Source of the DNA: Styela clava
Lineage: Eukaryota; Chordata; Ascidiacea; Stolidobranchia; Styelidae
Assembly: GCF_964204865.1 (NCBI RefSeq)
Contig: NC_135262.1
Span: 4,154,001 to 4,218,000 of the forward strand
Direction: 5' to 3'
Length of the DNA: 64,000 nucleotides
Positions 24,401-39,200 of the stretch are shown here, in pieces. The notes under the pieces are model-generated. The model saw only the letters and a program-made list of their open reading frames with translations, did no database searches and was not told the origin of the DNA. A program made the translations under genes and the position numbers. Position 1 is the first letter of the stretch, and each line of letters opens with the position of its first letter.

Positions 24401-25450
24401 TGGGCACTCACAAAAAAAGTTTCCATTTGTTAGATATACCTGCTGTAAAAATATTCAAAAAATCTATTAGTACCTGCTTAGTATGTTTGTATGAAGATTT
24501 TTATACAAAACATTATAGAAATATAGTTTATTAAGTATGTACCAAGACGTTTGGAAATTCGAACAGTGGCGTTTATTATTTTCAACATACCCTTGATGTT
24601 TACGCATACAGATCATACCAATGCAAAGCAAAAGAGAATGGCGGAATCCCAATTTTCACCGAGGATAGGAAAGTTGATAAGACGGTCCAATGACATTATG
24701 TACATATATAGCCTTTCACCCGGTTCCCAGTTTTGCCCGTGTATAATAATATTTACACCGTTTTCCCAAATGTATGAAGGCGGAGAAATTCGTAAACACG
24801 ACTACCATACAATTTGTAGTTAACAGTAAACTTTACCAGGTATAAAGGAAAATTCTAAAAATATTTTTAAATTATTCTTTTTGTGAAAAAGTGAAAAATA
24901 GTCGTAACATAAGACGTCAATCCCTAAACAAAGAATAAAGTTTCACCTCACAGTCGGTCACGAAATCTACTTTATATAGAATTATTACCGTACTATCCTC
25001 TTTGTGTTCTGACCAACGTACACTAGACAGATATTTTTATATTTGTTTATTTACGTTAATGCAATATTTGCATAGCATATGACTTGCTCGTGATATTAGT
25101 AACCAAACTTACCTCGTGGTTTCGGTTCCTATTTGTCACGTGATACTCAATTTGAAGAAACATCGGTCTACTTGGTAGCGGCAACCTTGAAATAGCTCAG
25201 AACTTAGGAATACAAACGCAAATTTTTATGCGAGAACAGCATCGCCTCAAGATCACGATGGAAGGCAATAATTCACCTTGCTAATTTTAGAATTAGGGAA
25301 TTCACCTGTATATTATTTCGAAGCGATTCTTCAAATTACGTATAAGCAGCAACTATTGAAAAGTAAAGAGGGCTCGTTTGTTCTATCCGAAAAAGGATCT
25401 GAGCGCGCAAATACTCGGAAGTATGACGTATTCCCCAATGTGCTTGCTCT
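21500..25450. other. Gene-poor AT-rich region
   Basis: No convincing exon on either strand. A family G repeat lies inverted at 22350-22540. A simple TA-rich run sits at about 23090-23125. Plus-strand frames at 24142-24534 are AT-composition frames without motifs. Confidence 0.4.
22350..22540 (-). repeat. Family G repeat, inverted copy
   Basis: Contains the family blocks inverted: GAATTTATTGATACCATATA, AAACCTGGTTTAAGATATAT and CAAAATTGAAATTGTAA. Confidence 0.6.
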
Positions 25451-25453
25451 GAA

Positions 25454-25550
25454 TTAAGAACCAGACGAGGGGTCATGGTTCGCCATATGGTTAAGCCGTC
25501 TTATCGGCTTTCCTCCTCCGGGATAAATATCTAAATCCAATCCTTCCCTA
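25454..25550 (+). mobile_element. SINE 3' fragment
   Basis: Only the tail is present: GTCATGGTTCGCCATATGG, TTAAGCCGTCTTATCGGC and GGGATAAATATCTAAATCC. The tRNA head is missing. Confidence 0.7.
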
Positions 25551-25831
25551 TCCACTCGGCTCTGTACAATCCGCCCCAAAAAGTAATAGGTGTTCATCAA
25601 CGTCTTGTCCAGAACTAGGGCACTGTGAAAGCTACAACTCAAAGAGTAGGTTGATCTTCTACAATACATATTCGCTCCAAAGCAACTACCTAAATTTATA
25701 GAATATTATTTTCGCATATTTAATCTAGGTACTGTATAATGTTGCACTATACGAACTGCAGAGAGCATATTTCTCACACTTATTTCGGTAAATGAGGAAG
25801 TCGTCGGTCTATATACCGTGATACCCTAAAC

Positions 25832-26186
25832 CAGGGGTGTGCAACCTGCAGCCCATAAGGAAAAACTGTGCGACCCGCGGAAAAGTGTCAATTTTGAATG
25901 TAGTGCTTTCCGCGAAACAAGTTTTTAATTTATGTCAATCTGGTTCATGCGAGCAATCCCTTTGCGTTGCAAGCCTATACCTAAGACCAATTTATATCTA
26001 AGCCTATGACGTTACAATGCCCTAACAGATAACTTGTGCAAAGCGAACAACGCATGTTATCGGATCAATAACCAAAATATATGTGATCACAACTACTAGA
26101 AAGCCTATGTTGACTAAAGCTGCAGACCGCAGTTTCACCCAATTATTTGTATCAATCCCTCCTGTATCAAAGGTTGCACACCCCTG
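25832..26186. mobile_element. hAT-type MITE with 16-bp inverted ends
   Basis: The ends CAGGGGTGTGCAACCT and AGGTTGCACACCCCTG are perfect inverted copies. The flanks CCCTAAAC (25824-25831) and CCCTAAAT (26187-26194) are a 7-of-8 target duplication. At 355 bp it has no transposase. A relative lies at 48433-48733. Confidence 0.85.
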
Positions 26187-26360
26187 CCCTAAATTTTCTT
26201 AGCTCCATTATAAACCTGTGGGCACCGATAACTTGAGTGAATTCCACCGTTTTTATTGACAACATGGGGGAAATAGACAAAGATTAATAATAAGCGCTTA
26301 CACAGTACAAAATAGTGAATAAAAAAAAAAGAAAACATCGGATACATTTGAAACAGACAG

Positions 26361-26366
26361 TTTATT
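26361..26366 (-). terminator. Candidate poly(A) signal of the LRP-type gene
   Basis: TTTATT on the plus strand reads AATAAA on the minus strand, about 930 bases past the receptor stop codon. The sequence between is free of the recognisable repeats, as a 3' UTR would be. Other AATAAA sites exist nearby, so this is tentative. Confidence 0.25.
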
Positions 26367-27294
26367 TTGAAAACTCCATAATATAGGTACTCTTAACTAA
26401 AATGGAAAATTCTGGAGAGCGACTAATATCTTAAAAAAAGTTCAAACTGTGAAAAAAATGTGCCCACTCATCAGCACACACACAAAAAACACAAACCTAG
26501 TTACAGAAGGTTTGAGCCAGGAATAAAAAAATACAATAATGTTTAGAACTTTCGCCCATTATTAAAATATTCGTCAAATGCACTGATCCAACAGCAGTGA
26601 AACAACTAGCGTGATGAAATAAATACTTTTAGCTCTGAAAAAGGTTCTGCCCACGCCACCAGCGCTGGGTAAGAAACTTTAGATCTGAAGGGCCAAAATT
26701 TTGTATTTCCGACACAATCAATTAGAACGTGGATGAGACGATGGGAATGTGATTTGAACCCAAGAATTTAAGTTGTGATGCCATTATAGTTTGACGCTTT
26801 GAACACTAGGCCAGGGCTAAACTATTTTTACCAAAGATTCGTATACAAAACTTCAAAATAACTTGGGTAAGGTCTTTCAAGAAATTATATTTCGACATCC
26901 CTAAACTTGCACTTCCACGACTGGTTAATGAATATTCACTAATCAAGATAGCGCTATTCAGATTGTTAAGTATGCCTTTACAGAAACAACTAAGTATGTT
27001 TTGCTATTTTATGATGCATGGGTTAAAAACAACAATACTGACACATTGTAAATACAGAAAAAAATAATGAGAAATTAATATAGACAGCAGAAATAAAAAA
27101 AGAGAATTCAGAGTGTCTTTAAAAGATGAAATGCAGATTTGCACTTGCCTGGGTTCGGCGCGCTGCCACTTTCGTGTCACACCGTCGATATACCTAGTAT
27201 AAAATCATATGCGCCTCATCAAGCAAAAGAAAAATAGGCAATTGGAATAAAAATATGACTTGCCCCTGGAAAATTTGAATTTTAACCCTCAATA

Positions 27295-30200
27295 TCATGC
27301 GTTGTTCTCTCTGGATGTGGACATATCAAGCGATGTATTGCAGCTGGATGAGTCTTCATTTGTATTGAAAGAGTTAACATTATTCTTTCTCTTCGGTAAT
27401 ACTTTCATATTATTTCCCGATGTCATGGAATTTGTGTGGGTTGTCATATTCTTTGAAGACATGTCTTGAAGTTCGTTATTCGGACCCAGAGAGTCGGTAT
27501 CGAAAGTGCAATCGAGCATGGATTCGTCGGAACTTATACTCGGCCTCAATTGTCGCTGCGATGAGGAATTGTCATCACCAGCATTGGAGTTGATTCCCGA
27601 TACACCTGTGGCAAGCAAAATTAAAAAGAATTCTAATACACCTAAATATCTGGTTTTCATAAAGAGAAATTGCAGGTTAAAGAGGGTCAGGTCTTGGTAC
27701 TGAAGTGGTGTGTGTACCAGGTTAGGGATAGGCCATAATTTTATTCCAATTTTAGTTCTTTTACGACTTCGGGATTGTCTGTTTGAGCCAAGTGAATATA
27801 CCTACTTGATGTAAAGTAGGCGAACAAAATTAGTTACCTCCATATTGGTACACGCCTTTGTGATTATTGCCAAAAATGGGCAGTGTTTTGGGCAATGGGC
27901 TTTTTGTTTTAGATGTAACAGGACTAAAGATCATCACTGAATGAAAAGCATCAATATTAGTCAAACGAAAGAGAAGAAAGCTGACAAAAACTCACCGGCT
28001 TCGTTGCTATTAGATCCAACAATAATATCCTCAGCTTCAATTTGTAGGTACGGATTCTTACTGAATCGTGAAAATGTAATATTCCGCAAAGCTTGCCCCA
28101 ACGAAAACGGGAAAAAACTCGATTTTGTCGTTTTGAGTGAATCTTCTTCAGGACTGAAAACTTGATCTGTCGTTTCTTCTACGACACCCTCGTTAATACT
28201 ACCATTCGGAGAAACTTCATTTTGCGTTTCTGCTGACGAGCTTTCAACTTTAGGGTCATTGGATTCCACAGCTTGGGAATATGAAGGCGGACATGGGTAA
28301 ACGCATGCTAACGTGTCTTCCTCTACAACTGCATCAGGACAGGGTGCTTGCACCATGACAGGTAAAATTCTCTTTTTCTTAGGTAATGGTTTGGCTTGCT
28401 GATCTTTTGAATTCGATCTTCTGTTTCGACCTGAAAATAATGATACATTAAGATTAGAATATATGTATCTTAAAAGTTCATCATAGATCAATGAATTTCA
28501 ATCCTTTTTTCAAGGACCTGAATATTTTTAAATATAAATTTGGTAACATTTTTTGACCCAAGGTTACTTACGCTCAAATGCTAAATGGCATGTGACACTT
28601 TTCTGACCGCAAAATAAATGCTGCAACGTTTTTTATGCTGTGATACTTCCTACATATACAATTACTATTGGATCAACATCTCAATACCAAATATAAAACG
28701 AGAATATCGGTCAGAGACCGAAGACTTATCGATCGAAAGTTAGGGGATCCCCCAAAACATCGCTCTTACTCCATAGTGACACCTTGTGTCCCATCACTAA
28801 TTAATTAATAACTCGCTAATTATACGACATAATTCATCCAAAATCAATAGGCTCCTGGTCCGACATGAATGATGAATGCACCTGCGAAATCTGGAGCAGA
28901 TTCAATCTTGCTTTCGTGAGATATCGCGTGCATCTAATGGACAGACAGACAAATACCTATCAACATACTTACCGATTAAAATCGATATGTAACAAATAAC
29001 AAAATTTACTAGAAAATAAAATTAGTAACATTTGGGTTTTATTGAAAAAACAAGCGACCCAAGAAAATTTTCAGGCGACCTAGTTTTGGGTCACGATCCA
29101 TAGGTTAGGAAGTACTGAAATGGATCGTTTTGTTAACTTTTTTTTTGAGGTTAGAAAAGTCTTCTAAAATAATGGACCAATTTATTGCAAATTTCAAGTA
29201 CGAAAGTACGAAGTACGAAGAAAAAGTTACAATCAGGTAGGGCTGTCCAAAATCGAATATTTTTTTGATTCGAATCGAACCGAATATTTTTCTCGAATCG
29301 AACCGAATAATCGAGTATTATTGCGCAATCCTGAATTTGTCTCTAATGTACAATAAAATCTTCCTTTTCAATATTGTGATAACGTATGTGCAGTTATATC
29401 TAAATTATTATAAATATTTTGCATAACTATGTTTCCAGAGTTATAAAAGGAGATCACAAGCCTCCTTGAACTGGTCAAAAAATTAGGGTTTCAAAAACTA
29501 TCAAGTTTTAAAAGTTAATATAGATTAATATAGATATAACTGTTACCCAAAAAATTCAAAATTGCATTTCGGGACAAATTCAGAGCTAGTTTGATGACAT
29601 TAATATTTGATGACCATATTGTTGCTGTACAACAGCCATCAACTCACAAGAGTGCAATTATTTGCCATATTAATAATACAAAGTATTGCCATCAGAAGAA
29701 ATTACAAATTCTATTGGAAAAAGGTATTGGTCCTCCAAAACGTGTTTCAGTCCTGTACCATGTTCCTATGATTACTCCCTCAACAGCTACAAATCGATTC
29801 TATTTATAGAACTGGCATTTTTGCTGACAAAATTTCTCAGAAAATGTTTGTTATTTTGTGATTCAGATGAACAGTTCTTTATAAATTAGGAAAATATTTT
29901 TATATGGCTTTCTTGTCTATATTTCTGAGCTGTTCTCTCTTGTTTTTGATAATATTCCATCAAGATATTTTGGTTTCGGCCACACTTGGTTCTTGGTTTA
30001 TAATGCTACTTTCAAAATATAAAGGTGTAGTTCACTCCATAAAATAATAGAAACTATAGTAGCGGTTCTAACAGTGCTGCGGCGACGATTTGGTAAGTCC
30101 ACCCCGAAAATTAACTAAATTGTGTTAAACATAACTAATATATGATTGAATATTTAATTCATTATAATAGTTTTAGTGTTTCTCATTCAAAATGTTGTTT

Positions 30201-33200
30201 ATATGAATCAACAAATTCATTTTAACGTTCTAAGCCGTTTACAATTTGTTACGTTATCTTTTTTTTCCGCGTAAGTGAGTTTACCCCTGATAATGAGTGT
30301 AAATAAGAATTTGTGCAAACACTCACCTCTTGACCTTGATGTACTTCGTACCACCCTCATCCCAGATGATGTGGTAGGAGTCTGCCGTGTTGTGGCGGTG
30401 GTGTTAGGAGTATTAGCACCATTCCCTGGATTAGTGTTCGAACTTGTTTGCGTTCCACTTTCTCTAGTTTCGATTGGGATCGGGGTAGAAGTCCTGACAG
30501 GATTCAAAACCCCGTTTCGATGGGCGGGGTTCGCTTGACCCTGTCTGGGTGCAAAAATCATTTCTGCGAGTATATCAGGAATCGATTCGATGACAAAAGA
30601 AGCGGAATTTTGTCGAAGTTCGGCATTCGACGAGGTTTGTTCTGCGCTCGTGACAGGATTCGCAGATGTTGAAGTTACAGTTGGTTGTACTGATACACTA
30701 GGTTCAGCTTCTGGTGGAGCTGGATTGTTGGATTCTATGCTTTCCTCTCTGCTACTGTTATTGCACTGAAAAAACAAGAAGTCATTATTAAATACAAATC
30801 AAATAATTTGGGTGAATGCAATTTCACTAGTCATATAGTATCTTATTTCGCCAAGACAAGGGAATTCAGAAAGCATGAATATTTTCTGAAATCTTAGAAT
30901 TTAATGCGACAAAAGCATAGAAAAGATACATTGAAGTTCTCGATTTAAATTGAAAACTTGTTTATCTACAAAAAGGGATATATTTTACAAAAAGCAACTT
31001 CGTAGAAAAAAAAATGCCGACGATATAACAATTACATACAAATAAAATATGGTATGTGACAATCTTTACAAAAGCAATTCTCTATAACGTCCAAATTCTT
31101 GAAAATTTCAATTTTTTCAAACTATATTTCAAGTGAATTCATTTAAAATTCCAAGACATAATAATTTGAATATACATCTTTCCAAGTAACAGTAAAAATT
31201 TTACAATCGTAAAGTAACTTTCCAGGGGTCAAAGATCGGGGAAAAAATCTATTCCAGCTACATTTATTTGAAAGTCCCAAACATGACACGACGAATGGAA
31301 TATATCTTTCCCAAGAAACAGTAAAACAGCCTTCCCATACCTGATGACCTATATTAGCAGGAGCAGCACGTTGGAACTGATATCTCCGATTTCTTCTTCT
31401 CCTTTGTCTCTGAGATCGAGTACTTGACGCTGATTCTGTACTGGTGCCACTTATTGTCATATCATAGGTAGGAGGTGCTTGTCTTTGGAATAATTCCTGT
31501 ATTGAGATATAGGATTAACTGGCAACTAGTCATGGTATTTTAGTGTTTTACTTCTTTCACTCCGAACAAGGTACTGTTCAGCAACTACATTGGAAAAGCT
31601 GAGTTTGATTCGACTTGAGTCACTTTTTTTAAAACTCAAAGAGTAAAGAAAATGACTCTTTTTGATATTTGAAGATAGTTTAAAGTGGATCTTTGAGATA
31701 ACAAAAAGATTTTGGTAAAATACAATTTACCTCGTCGAATACTTTTGTAAAGACAATATGAAACAAAGACATAGAGCAAGGAAAGGTAGCACATAACCTC
31801 AACTGATAGTCAAGATTAATCAGAATACTATATCCCAGTGCTCATTACAAAGTACGTCCCTCTGTTAAATTCTGTGAAGATATTTTGGCCCACAAGTTAC
31901 ACACAATTGCCGGCGCTCCAGAAGTGTGTGTACCAATATGGAAGTAACTAATTTTCTTCACCTATTTTACATCAAATTGCGTAAAGGGACTGAAACTCTT
32001 GGGCAGACACCTAAAATATAGAAAATCACAATAAAATTATGGCCTAACCCTAACCTGGTACACACACTACAGGTGCACCCACTCATGATATGGAATATTT
32101 CTTACCCTTTCAACTCTAGTCAATGGAGTAGCTCTGTATTGATGATGAGAATATCTGTGATGAGAAGCCCGGAGTGAATACAATTTACAAGTGCAACCCA
32201 AAGCAATCACAAGCAACAAACTACAAACTAGAGATCCAATAACTGCTGCAGTTATCACTCTTCTACTTGCAGTATCTGGAAAATAGAAATTCACAAGATT
32301 ATTTTGATTCACATAATGATCGCTCTGTGACGACTTCACAGGGGGTAGCGGCTTCACAGCGATATGGAAAGAGTCTGATCCAAGAGTCTTCAGTGAAAAG
32401 CTGATAACTGTATTTCTAGCAACTAGTATTTTCCCAGATGGTTGAGCATGACCTTTGATGTCATCAGTTGCAGGTGACTGATCATGACCAACCACCTGTG
32501 AAAGTGATGTGCACTCAGTAGTCAGGTACACAGCTCAGTTGGTGTTGCTATGTCTGTATGTGTTACTTTGGTTACTGCTCTGGACATTTATTGCTGTTTG
32601 ATTAAGACATTTATTAAATATACTTTAACAAAACCAACCTCACTCATCGAATTAGTGTCGTCGCAAAACTAAAATTCACAAACAGTCTGCAGCCCAAAAA
32701 GTTTGGGGAAACCTGAGCTAAACAAAACAAACACATGCGAATTGGTAATTGGAAATAAAATTTGTTTATTACATAGTTCACAATTTTCTTCTTACAAATT
32801 TTCAATACCTAACTTTACTTAAGAATTTTGAGATTAAATCCCAGCTCTTTGTGAGGTGAACAACCAGCTCATGGAACCTCAGATTTCTGCCCTGACACTC
32901 CATATGAGAGTCTATGCTTTGAAATCTCACAGTAGCTTCTAACAAATAGTTGCTGCATGTTTATTGCCTTGTTTGGAGATAAACAACATAAAGTAACTTA
33001 CAATCACAATCTTGTTCGTCCGACTTATCACTGCAATCAAAGTCTCCATCGCATCTCCATCTCTCATAAATACATTTACTGTCTGATTTGCATAGGAATG
33101 ATCCTGGACCACAAATTCCTAAGAATGAATAAAAAGAAATACATGAATGTGATATTGTTATCAATGAAGGAATACTAAGAAAGAAGAAATTCTAATTATC

Positions 33201-36200
33201 TGATCCAACTTAATCGCAAGATTCTAGAAAGTGAGGAGTAAATAGTTTTATTTTTATTGAACATTTTTTTTTATGATTAAATTACTATTTATTGTTACTT
33301 CGTATGGTATTGAATAGTTTTTCAAAAAAAAATATTTCAGGTTTTCTTTATTTTTTTTTTTTTTATGAATGGTTTCCTAAAGATGGTCTCGAGCTGTACA
33401 CTAGAAATGGAGGGATTACCAATATAAGGGTTTGTTATTAAAAAATACCTTCTATAATTGAAAAATATTACAAAGTGAAATGTGAGTAGATTTCTTTTTC
33501 TCATCCTTACATTATATAGAATTTATTTAATAATTCTCGATGAATAATATTTTAGCACGTTACTCGTTGAGCAGTTTTCTCACAACAAGATCAGAGCACT
33601 CGACTACAAGTAAACGATTACTGATAGATGGGTGTCCAAATAACGTGTTTATCTAAAAGCGCAATCTCTAACTGTATCAGCTCCACAGAGCATTGTGTCA
33701 CAAAGTATGAGTCATTTTTTAAACATACGCATAAAAGTGCGACATAAGTGGCATGTAAAATATTAGCTATGTATCAGTAATTTCACTTCGCTAGTCTAAA
33801 AGCACTCACTACTTTCTGTTTAGTATTTTAGCATATTTTCGTATCGTGAGATTTCACAAAAAATTATTTTTAAAAAATTTGGTTCGATTTAATAAAAAAA
33901 TGGACACCAGTGCTAATGAGTGAGACATTTCCTGTCTCATGTTTTGACTCTTTATTAACTGAAAAATATAAATCTGTCTGGCGTGAATTAGAGCTTTCAT
34001 CATCTCATTTCTTATGCAAAAATGATTGTTTCGTATCGGTAATTTGATTACGCTGCTCTGAAAGCACTCATCACTTTCGGTTTAGTATTCGACTTATTCT
34101 GAGATCGTGAGGTTGGACACCAGTGCTATAGAGTAAAATAACTTCCTGCTCGTTTGACACAAATCAGAGCTTTTGCCATCTTATTCCTTATGCAAAAATG
34201 ACAAATTAAAGCAAAGAGTAAATCGCTAGGAGGCTATTACTTAGTTTATTTCAAAATTTTCTGTGGACTCTATGGGATTCGATTTCATCTTATATTTTTT
34301 TGCCTCTTGAAAAGTAAAAATCTGTCTGGCGTGAATTAGCGCTTTCATCATCTCATTTCTTATGCAAAAATGATTGTTTTGTATCAGTAATTTGATTATG
34401 CTACTCTGAAAGCACTCAATAATTTCTGCCTAATATTTGAGCATATTCTTAGGTTGTGATGTTGGAAAGGTTGAACACCAGCGCTGTAGAATAAAAAAGT
34501 TCCCCACTGTTTGCTCAGAGCTTTCATAATATTATTTTTTGTTCAAAAATCACAAATTCTAGCAAAGAGTAAATCTATCTTACTACAGTTGGTCTCATCT
34601 TGTAAACTTCTCGGACAATCTTTGAAACCATTGCATCGTTGATCGCGATTATAACAACTTCCATCTTCTCTACCGCACCAGAACTGAGTAGCTTTACAGT
34701 CCCCTAAAATGAATTTCATATATTTTTGAAAAATTTTTCATTCCAAGATAAGGTATTGTTAACTGTATTTTTCTGGTATTTCTGGCAACTAGCATTTCCC
34801 CAGATAGCTGAGCATGACCTATGATGTCATCAGTCACAGATGACTGATCATGACCAACCAGCTGTGAACGTGAAGTAGCCATATGCACTCTGTGCTTGGA
34901 GGCTGATTCCTATTGGTGTGTAGGGGGTTACTTCGGTGATGTTTACGTTTATACTGGGCTAACAGGTATAATTCACAAGGGAAAACTTTTAAAAAGTTCA
35001 TTTTGAGAGTGAGACAAATATTTTTGCTGGGAAATTCAAATTTAACTCGTAGAACCATGAATTTGCAAAAAAATTATTTCATTCAAAAATTGACATAAAT
35101 TAAGAGGCAGAACCAACATAGCACCAAATTATATTAGCTTCCATTTAAATCTACTAGGTTAGTGGTTCAAACTTTATCAGCAGAGCCCCTTTTTAGAACT
35201 TGCCTCGCGCACCATCTAAATAAAAATAACTAGCTAACAATGAGCTACAAATACCAGATAGTAAGGCGTAAGTATTCAAAAAACATGTTGAAAACATGTG
35301 GACGGAGCGTAAATATCCATAATAAAAATATGTCATTATCCAAAATAAGGGGAGCAAGATCAAATCTAACAAATACTTATATTTTTAATTAGCTTTACGT
35401 CCCCTCAAAAAATTGTCCAGAATAATTAAAAAAATTTATCGAAATCCCAAATCTCACCACAACCCAGTTCATCATAACCAGTTGAGCAATCCTGCTGACT
35501 GTTGCAAAATTGTTCATGTGAATAACAGTTCATTCCGTCACCACAGGGTAGAGTTCCTGGGGTGCAGTATCCTAGAAAAAATAAAGGTTAGAGCGTTGGA
35601 CTTTAAGTTTTAATAGGCGATTGTCTGTGTGGTTTGAACCCCACATCCGGTAATTTTTTGACAAAAATGAACATCTGGTCCTAATCAGCAGAACTCATGA
35701 ATTCACTAAGGTTAAATTTCATAATGGTGATCAAAATCAAAATAAATGATTAATGATCATTTAACTTATTGAAACCTTTAAGTTCATATGTGCACAGTTA
35801 TTTATTACAATAACACTAAATAACTAAACAATATTAATGAAACTACACTAAACATGTGGGTGAAAACGTCCATGAGTGCAAATTCCGTGGATTCAAATGT
35901 ACGTTGGTGCAAAAGTCCTTGAGTGCCAATCAGTGTTCACTCTAAGGGAATTATGAGTGCGAAGGTGCCTCACAGTTGAAAAAAATATCTGATTTTGACA
36001 AGTCAGTCCTTGAGTGCCAATCAGTGTTCACTCCAAGGGAATTATGAGTGCGAAGGTGCCTCACAGTTGAAAAAAATATCTGATTTTGACAAGTCAGTCC
36101 TTGAGTGCCAATCAGTGTTCACTCCAAGGGAATTATGAGTGCGAAGGTGCCTCACAGTTGAAAAAAATATCTGATTTTGACAAGTCAGTCCTTGAGTGCC

Positions 36201-39200
36201 AATCAGTGTTCACTCCAAGGGAATTATGAGTGCGAAGGTGCCTCACAGTTGAAAAAAATATCTGATTTTAACAAGTCAGGTGCCCTAGCTTTCATATTTC
36301 TGTATTTCCTTCCTTAAAACACCAAATTTCCTGATTAGGGAGGAGTTCTGTTTTTGTTGGGAAATGCTGCAATAAAAAATCTATTTTTATGGCATTCTGT
36401 AGATGGGCCTGCTAAGCCATTGCTCCATGCTGGCGAGAGAGAGAGAGAGAGAGAGATTTATTTTCGTCAACCAGAAAAAAAAATACTGAAACAATAGCAA
36501 CAATAAAAATATATACATGTAGAGTTTTTCGGTATAGACTGGGAGGAGCAATACGTCCATACGGACATCAGAGTCAGCTCCCCCCATGGCGAATCAGACA
36601 AATTCTTAAAAAATACTTCATTTTACCTTTGAGGGGCCGACATGAAATGCAAAGCTAATTCAAAACTAAAGACCCACTTTTGCTGCAAGTTGGCATTTTG
36701 ACAAATAAATTAAAAGTGAAAAATCCTTCATTTTACCTTTGATCTTTACTGTTGCATTAAAATCAGCTTTACCGATATCCAAAGTGTCGGAGTAGAATGA
36801 AACATAAGCATGAGGACCAGTGGTCGTGATCACAACATTTGTGGCTTTGTCAGCGCTTGTGCTTTCATCAAATCTATAAAACATATCCGTTTCGTGAATT
36901 TAATACTTTCAACTGAGACAGTTGTTCTCAAAGGGGGGGGGTTGGGGCGAGACATACACAAGGGGGCCATAGACAATTTATTTAGCTGAATAGAAATGGG
37001 AATATTTGTTGAATTTATCTTACCCGCCTTATTATAAATATTTATATTTCTTTATTATTTACATTTTTTTATATGTTAATAATATTTTTAATAAGACATA
37101 CTTTCGCCTGACTAAGCTTAAAGAGTTTGGAACCACTCAACTAAGCAATAGTAAATTCTACTTTGGTAAATGTTCGGAATTTCTAACTATTTCTCAGCGA
37201 ATTTTCAAAAACATTGCTTGATTAATTTTCATTCTATTTAAACAAATTTTTTTCAGATTTTAAATTAATAATATAAATTATTAAATTATAAAAATTTAAT
37301 TGCCGAAAAGAATAGATTTTATTATTTGTATGCTTTGGAGTTGTGGCGCTCGAAAGTAATACAGGGTATAACAATTCAAGAACTGTTAAGATAACAATAA
37401 AAACAATATGTGGTCAATAAATCTGTTTGATGAAAATGATCACCAATCATGGTTTTAAAACAAACAAATTCTCTTAGGCAGAAACGATATGACGCATAAT
37501 TCAACTTTATAAATCTGAGAGTGACTGCTAGTCGGAAATCCTTATCATGAGCAATCTCCCTGAATCTGTATTCCCGTAGTGTAATCACCAGGTTAGGGTT
37601 AGGCCATAATTTTATTCCGAGTTTCCTCATTTAGTTCTATTACGAGTTCTGGGACTGTCTGTGTTAGCCAAGTGAATATACCCCTGCCCATAGGTTTCAG
37701 TTCCTTTACACAACTTGATGTAAAGTGGGCGAACAAAATTAGTTACCTCCATATTGGTGCACATATTTCTGGAGCGCCATTCAACTTTATGAATCTGAGA
37801 GGGACAAGTTTTTATTATTATTGCTCATCTTAAGCAATATCCCCGAATCAGCTCATTTGAACACTGGTGCTCCCATAGCATGTGAACCAAGATGGCAGAC
37901 ACCAGAACATAGTATGTGTGCTAAGTTAGGGTTAGGCCATAATTTTATTCCAAATTCCCCCCATTCGAGTTCTATTACAAGTTCGGGAACTAGCCAAGTG
38001 ACTTCCGTAGTATTTGTACCTGAAATTATGACCCAACCCTAACCAGGTACACATACTACGTTCCGGTGTGCGCCATCTTGGTTCACATATTACGGGAGTA
38101 CCTCAACACCTACCTCGCCAAGAACTTTCCTCCTCTACTGTCATAGACTTCCAAACTGGCTGCAGAGTTTTGAATAAACCAATTCGTAAGCTGAATCTGG
38201 AGCGGTTGATCCGACACAGATTCACGAACTAAGATCGTCCAGGCGCAATTAAATACCGAGGTTGGATATTTTGGTGACGTTAAAAACGTGTAGGAATTGA
38301 TGACGAGGTCTCCGTTACATCTTGGTGCTGTTAAAAATAGAATAAAATATGGCTGGATGAGACTTCGAGTTGGAAAAGCTAATAAAACATATAAGAATAC
38401 TATAGCTCGGTGGTGGTAAATCATGCCAATCGTTAGTAATATGCTTGCAATTACACTTTGATTACCCTGCATGGGTTAGCAGGATCGAATCTCACTAAGG
38501 ATAGTTATATGCTAACTGACTTCTGGACTCCTCATCACTATAGGGTGGCTTACGTAACCGCTGGTCAGTTGAGACTTCAACCATCAAGCCCATGTATCTG
38601 AGAAAATGCGAACCCATGCAAGATAACCAGCAGTGTGATATTCATGATAATTATGGCTGTCCAAATCGAATATATTTTGATTCAAATCAAATTGAATATT
38701 TTTCTTGAATCGAATCAAATAATCGAATATTATTGCACAATCCTAAATCTATCTCCATTGTACAAGAGGACCCATCCGTTGATATTGTGATAATGATAAT
38801 CATGAAAATTTCGCATGCATTTTGAGCCGCATAAATATGTTTTTTAATATTATTGTACAATCCTAAATCAGTCTCTACTGTACAATAACCTTGATGATAT
38901 TGAGATATAATCATAAAAATTTTGCATGCATTTTGAGCCACACAAATTTGTTTTTTAAAAAATTTCCTGGAAGCAAGATAATGCACACCCACTCAGAAAT
39001 AAGGAGTCTAATTTCAAAATAATATCACTAAGTAGTTATCGAAAAAAAATTGATATCAATATAGAAAAACACACTCAAATTTAGGCCAAGATAGACTTAA
39101 AAATAATCAGAATCAGCCATAAAAAAATCATCTCTATTGTGAAAGTATTCAAGCAAGACATAGAAAAGACAACATTTTGTTGGTTTGCTTATAGTCAAGT

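Noticed and set aside
24142-24534. 130-codon plus-strand ORF
   Set aside because: Composition is typical of AT-rich non-coding DNA and no domain or splice context is visible.
35915-36278. CRISPR-like array
   Set aside because: Whole 91-bp units repeat with no unique spacers, and the DNA is animal nuclear.
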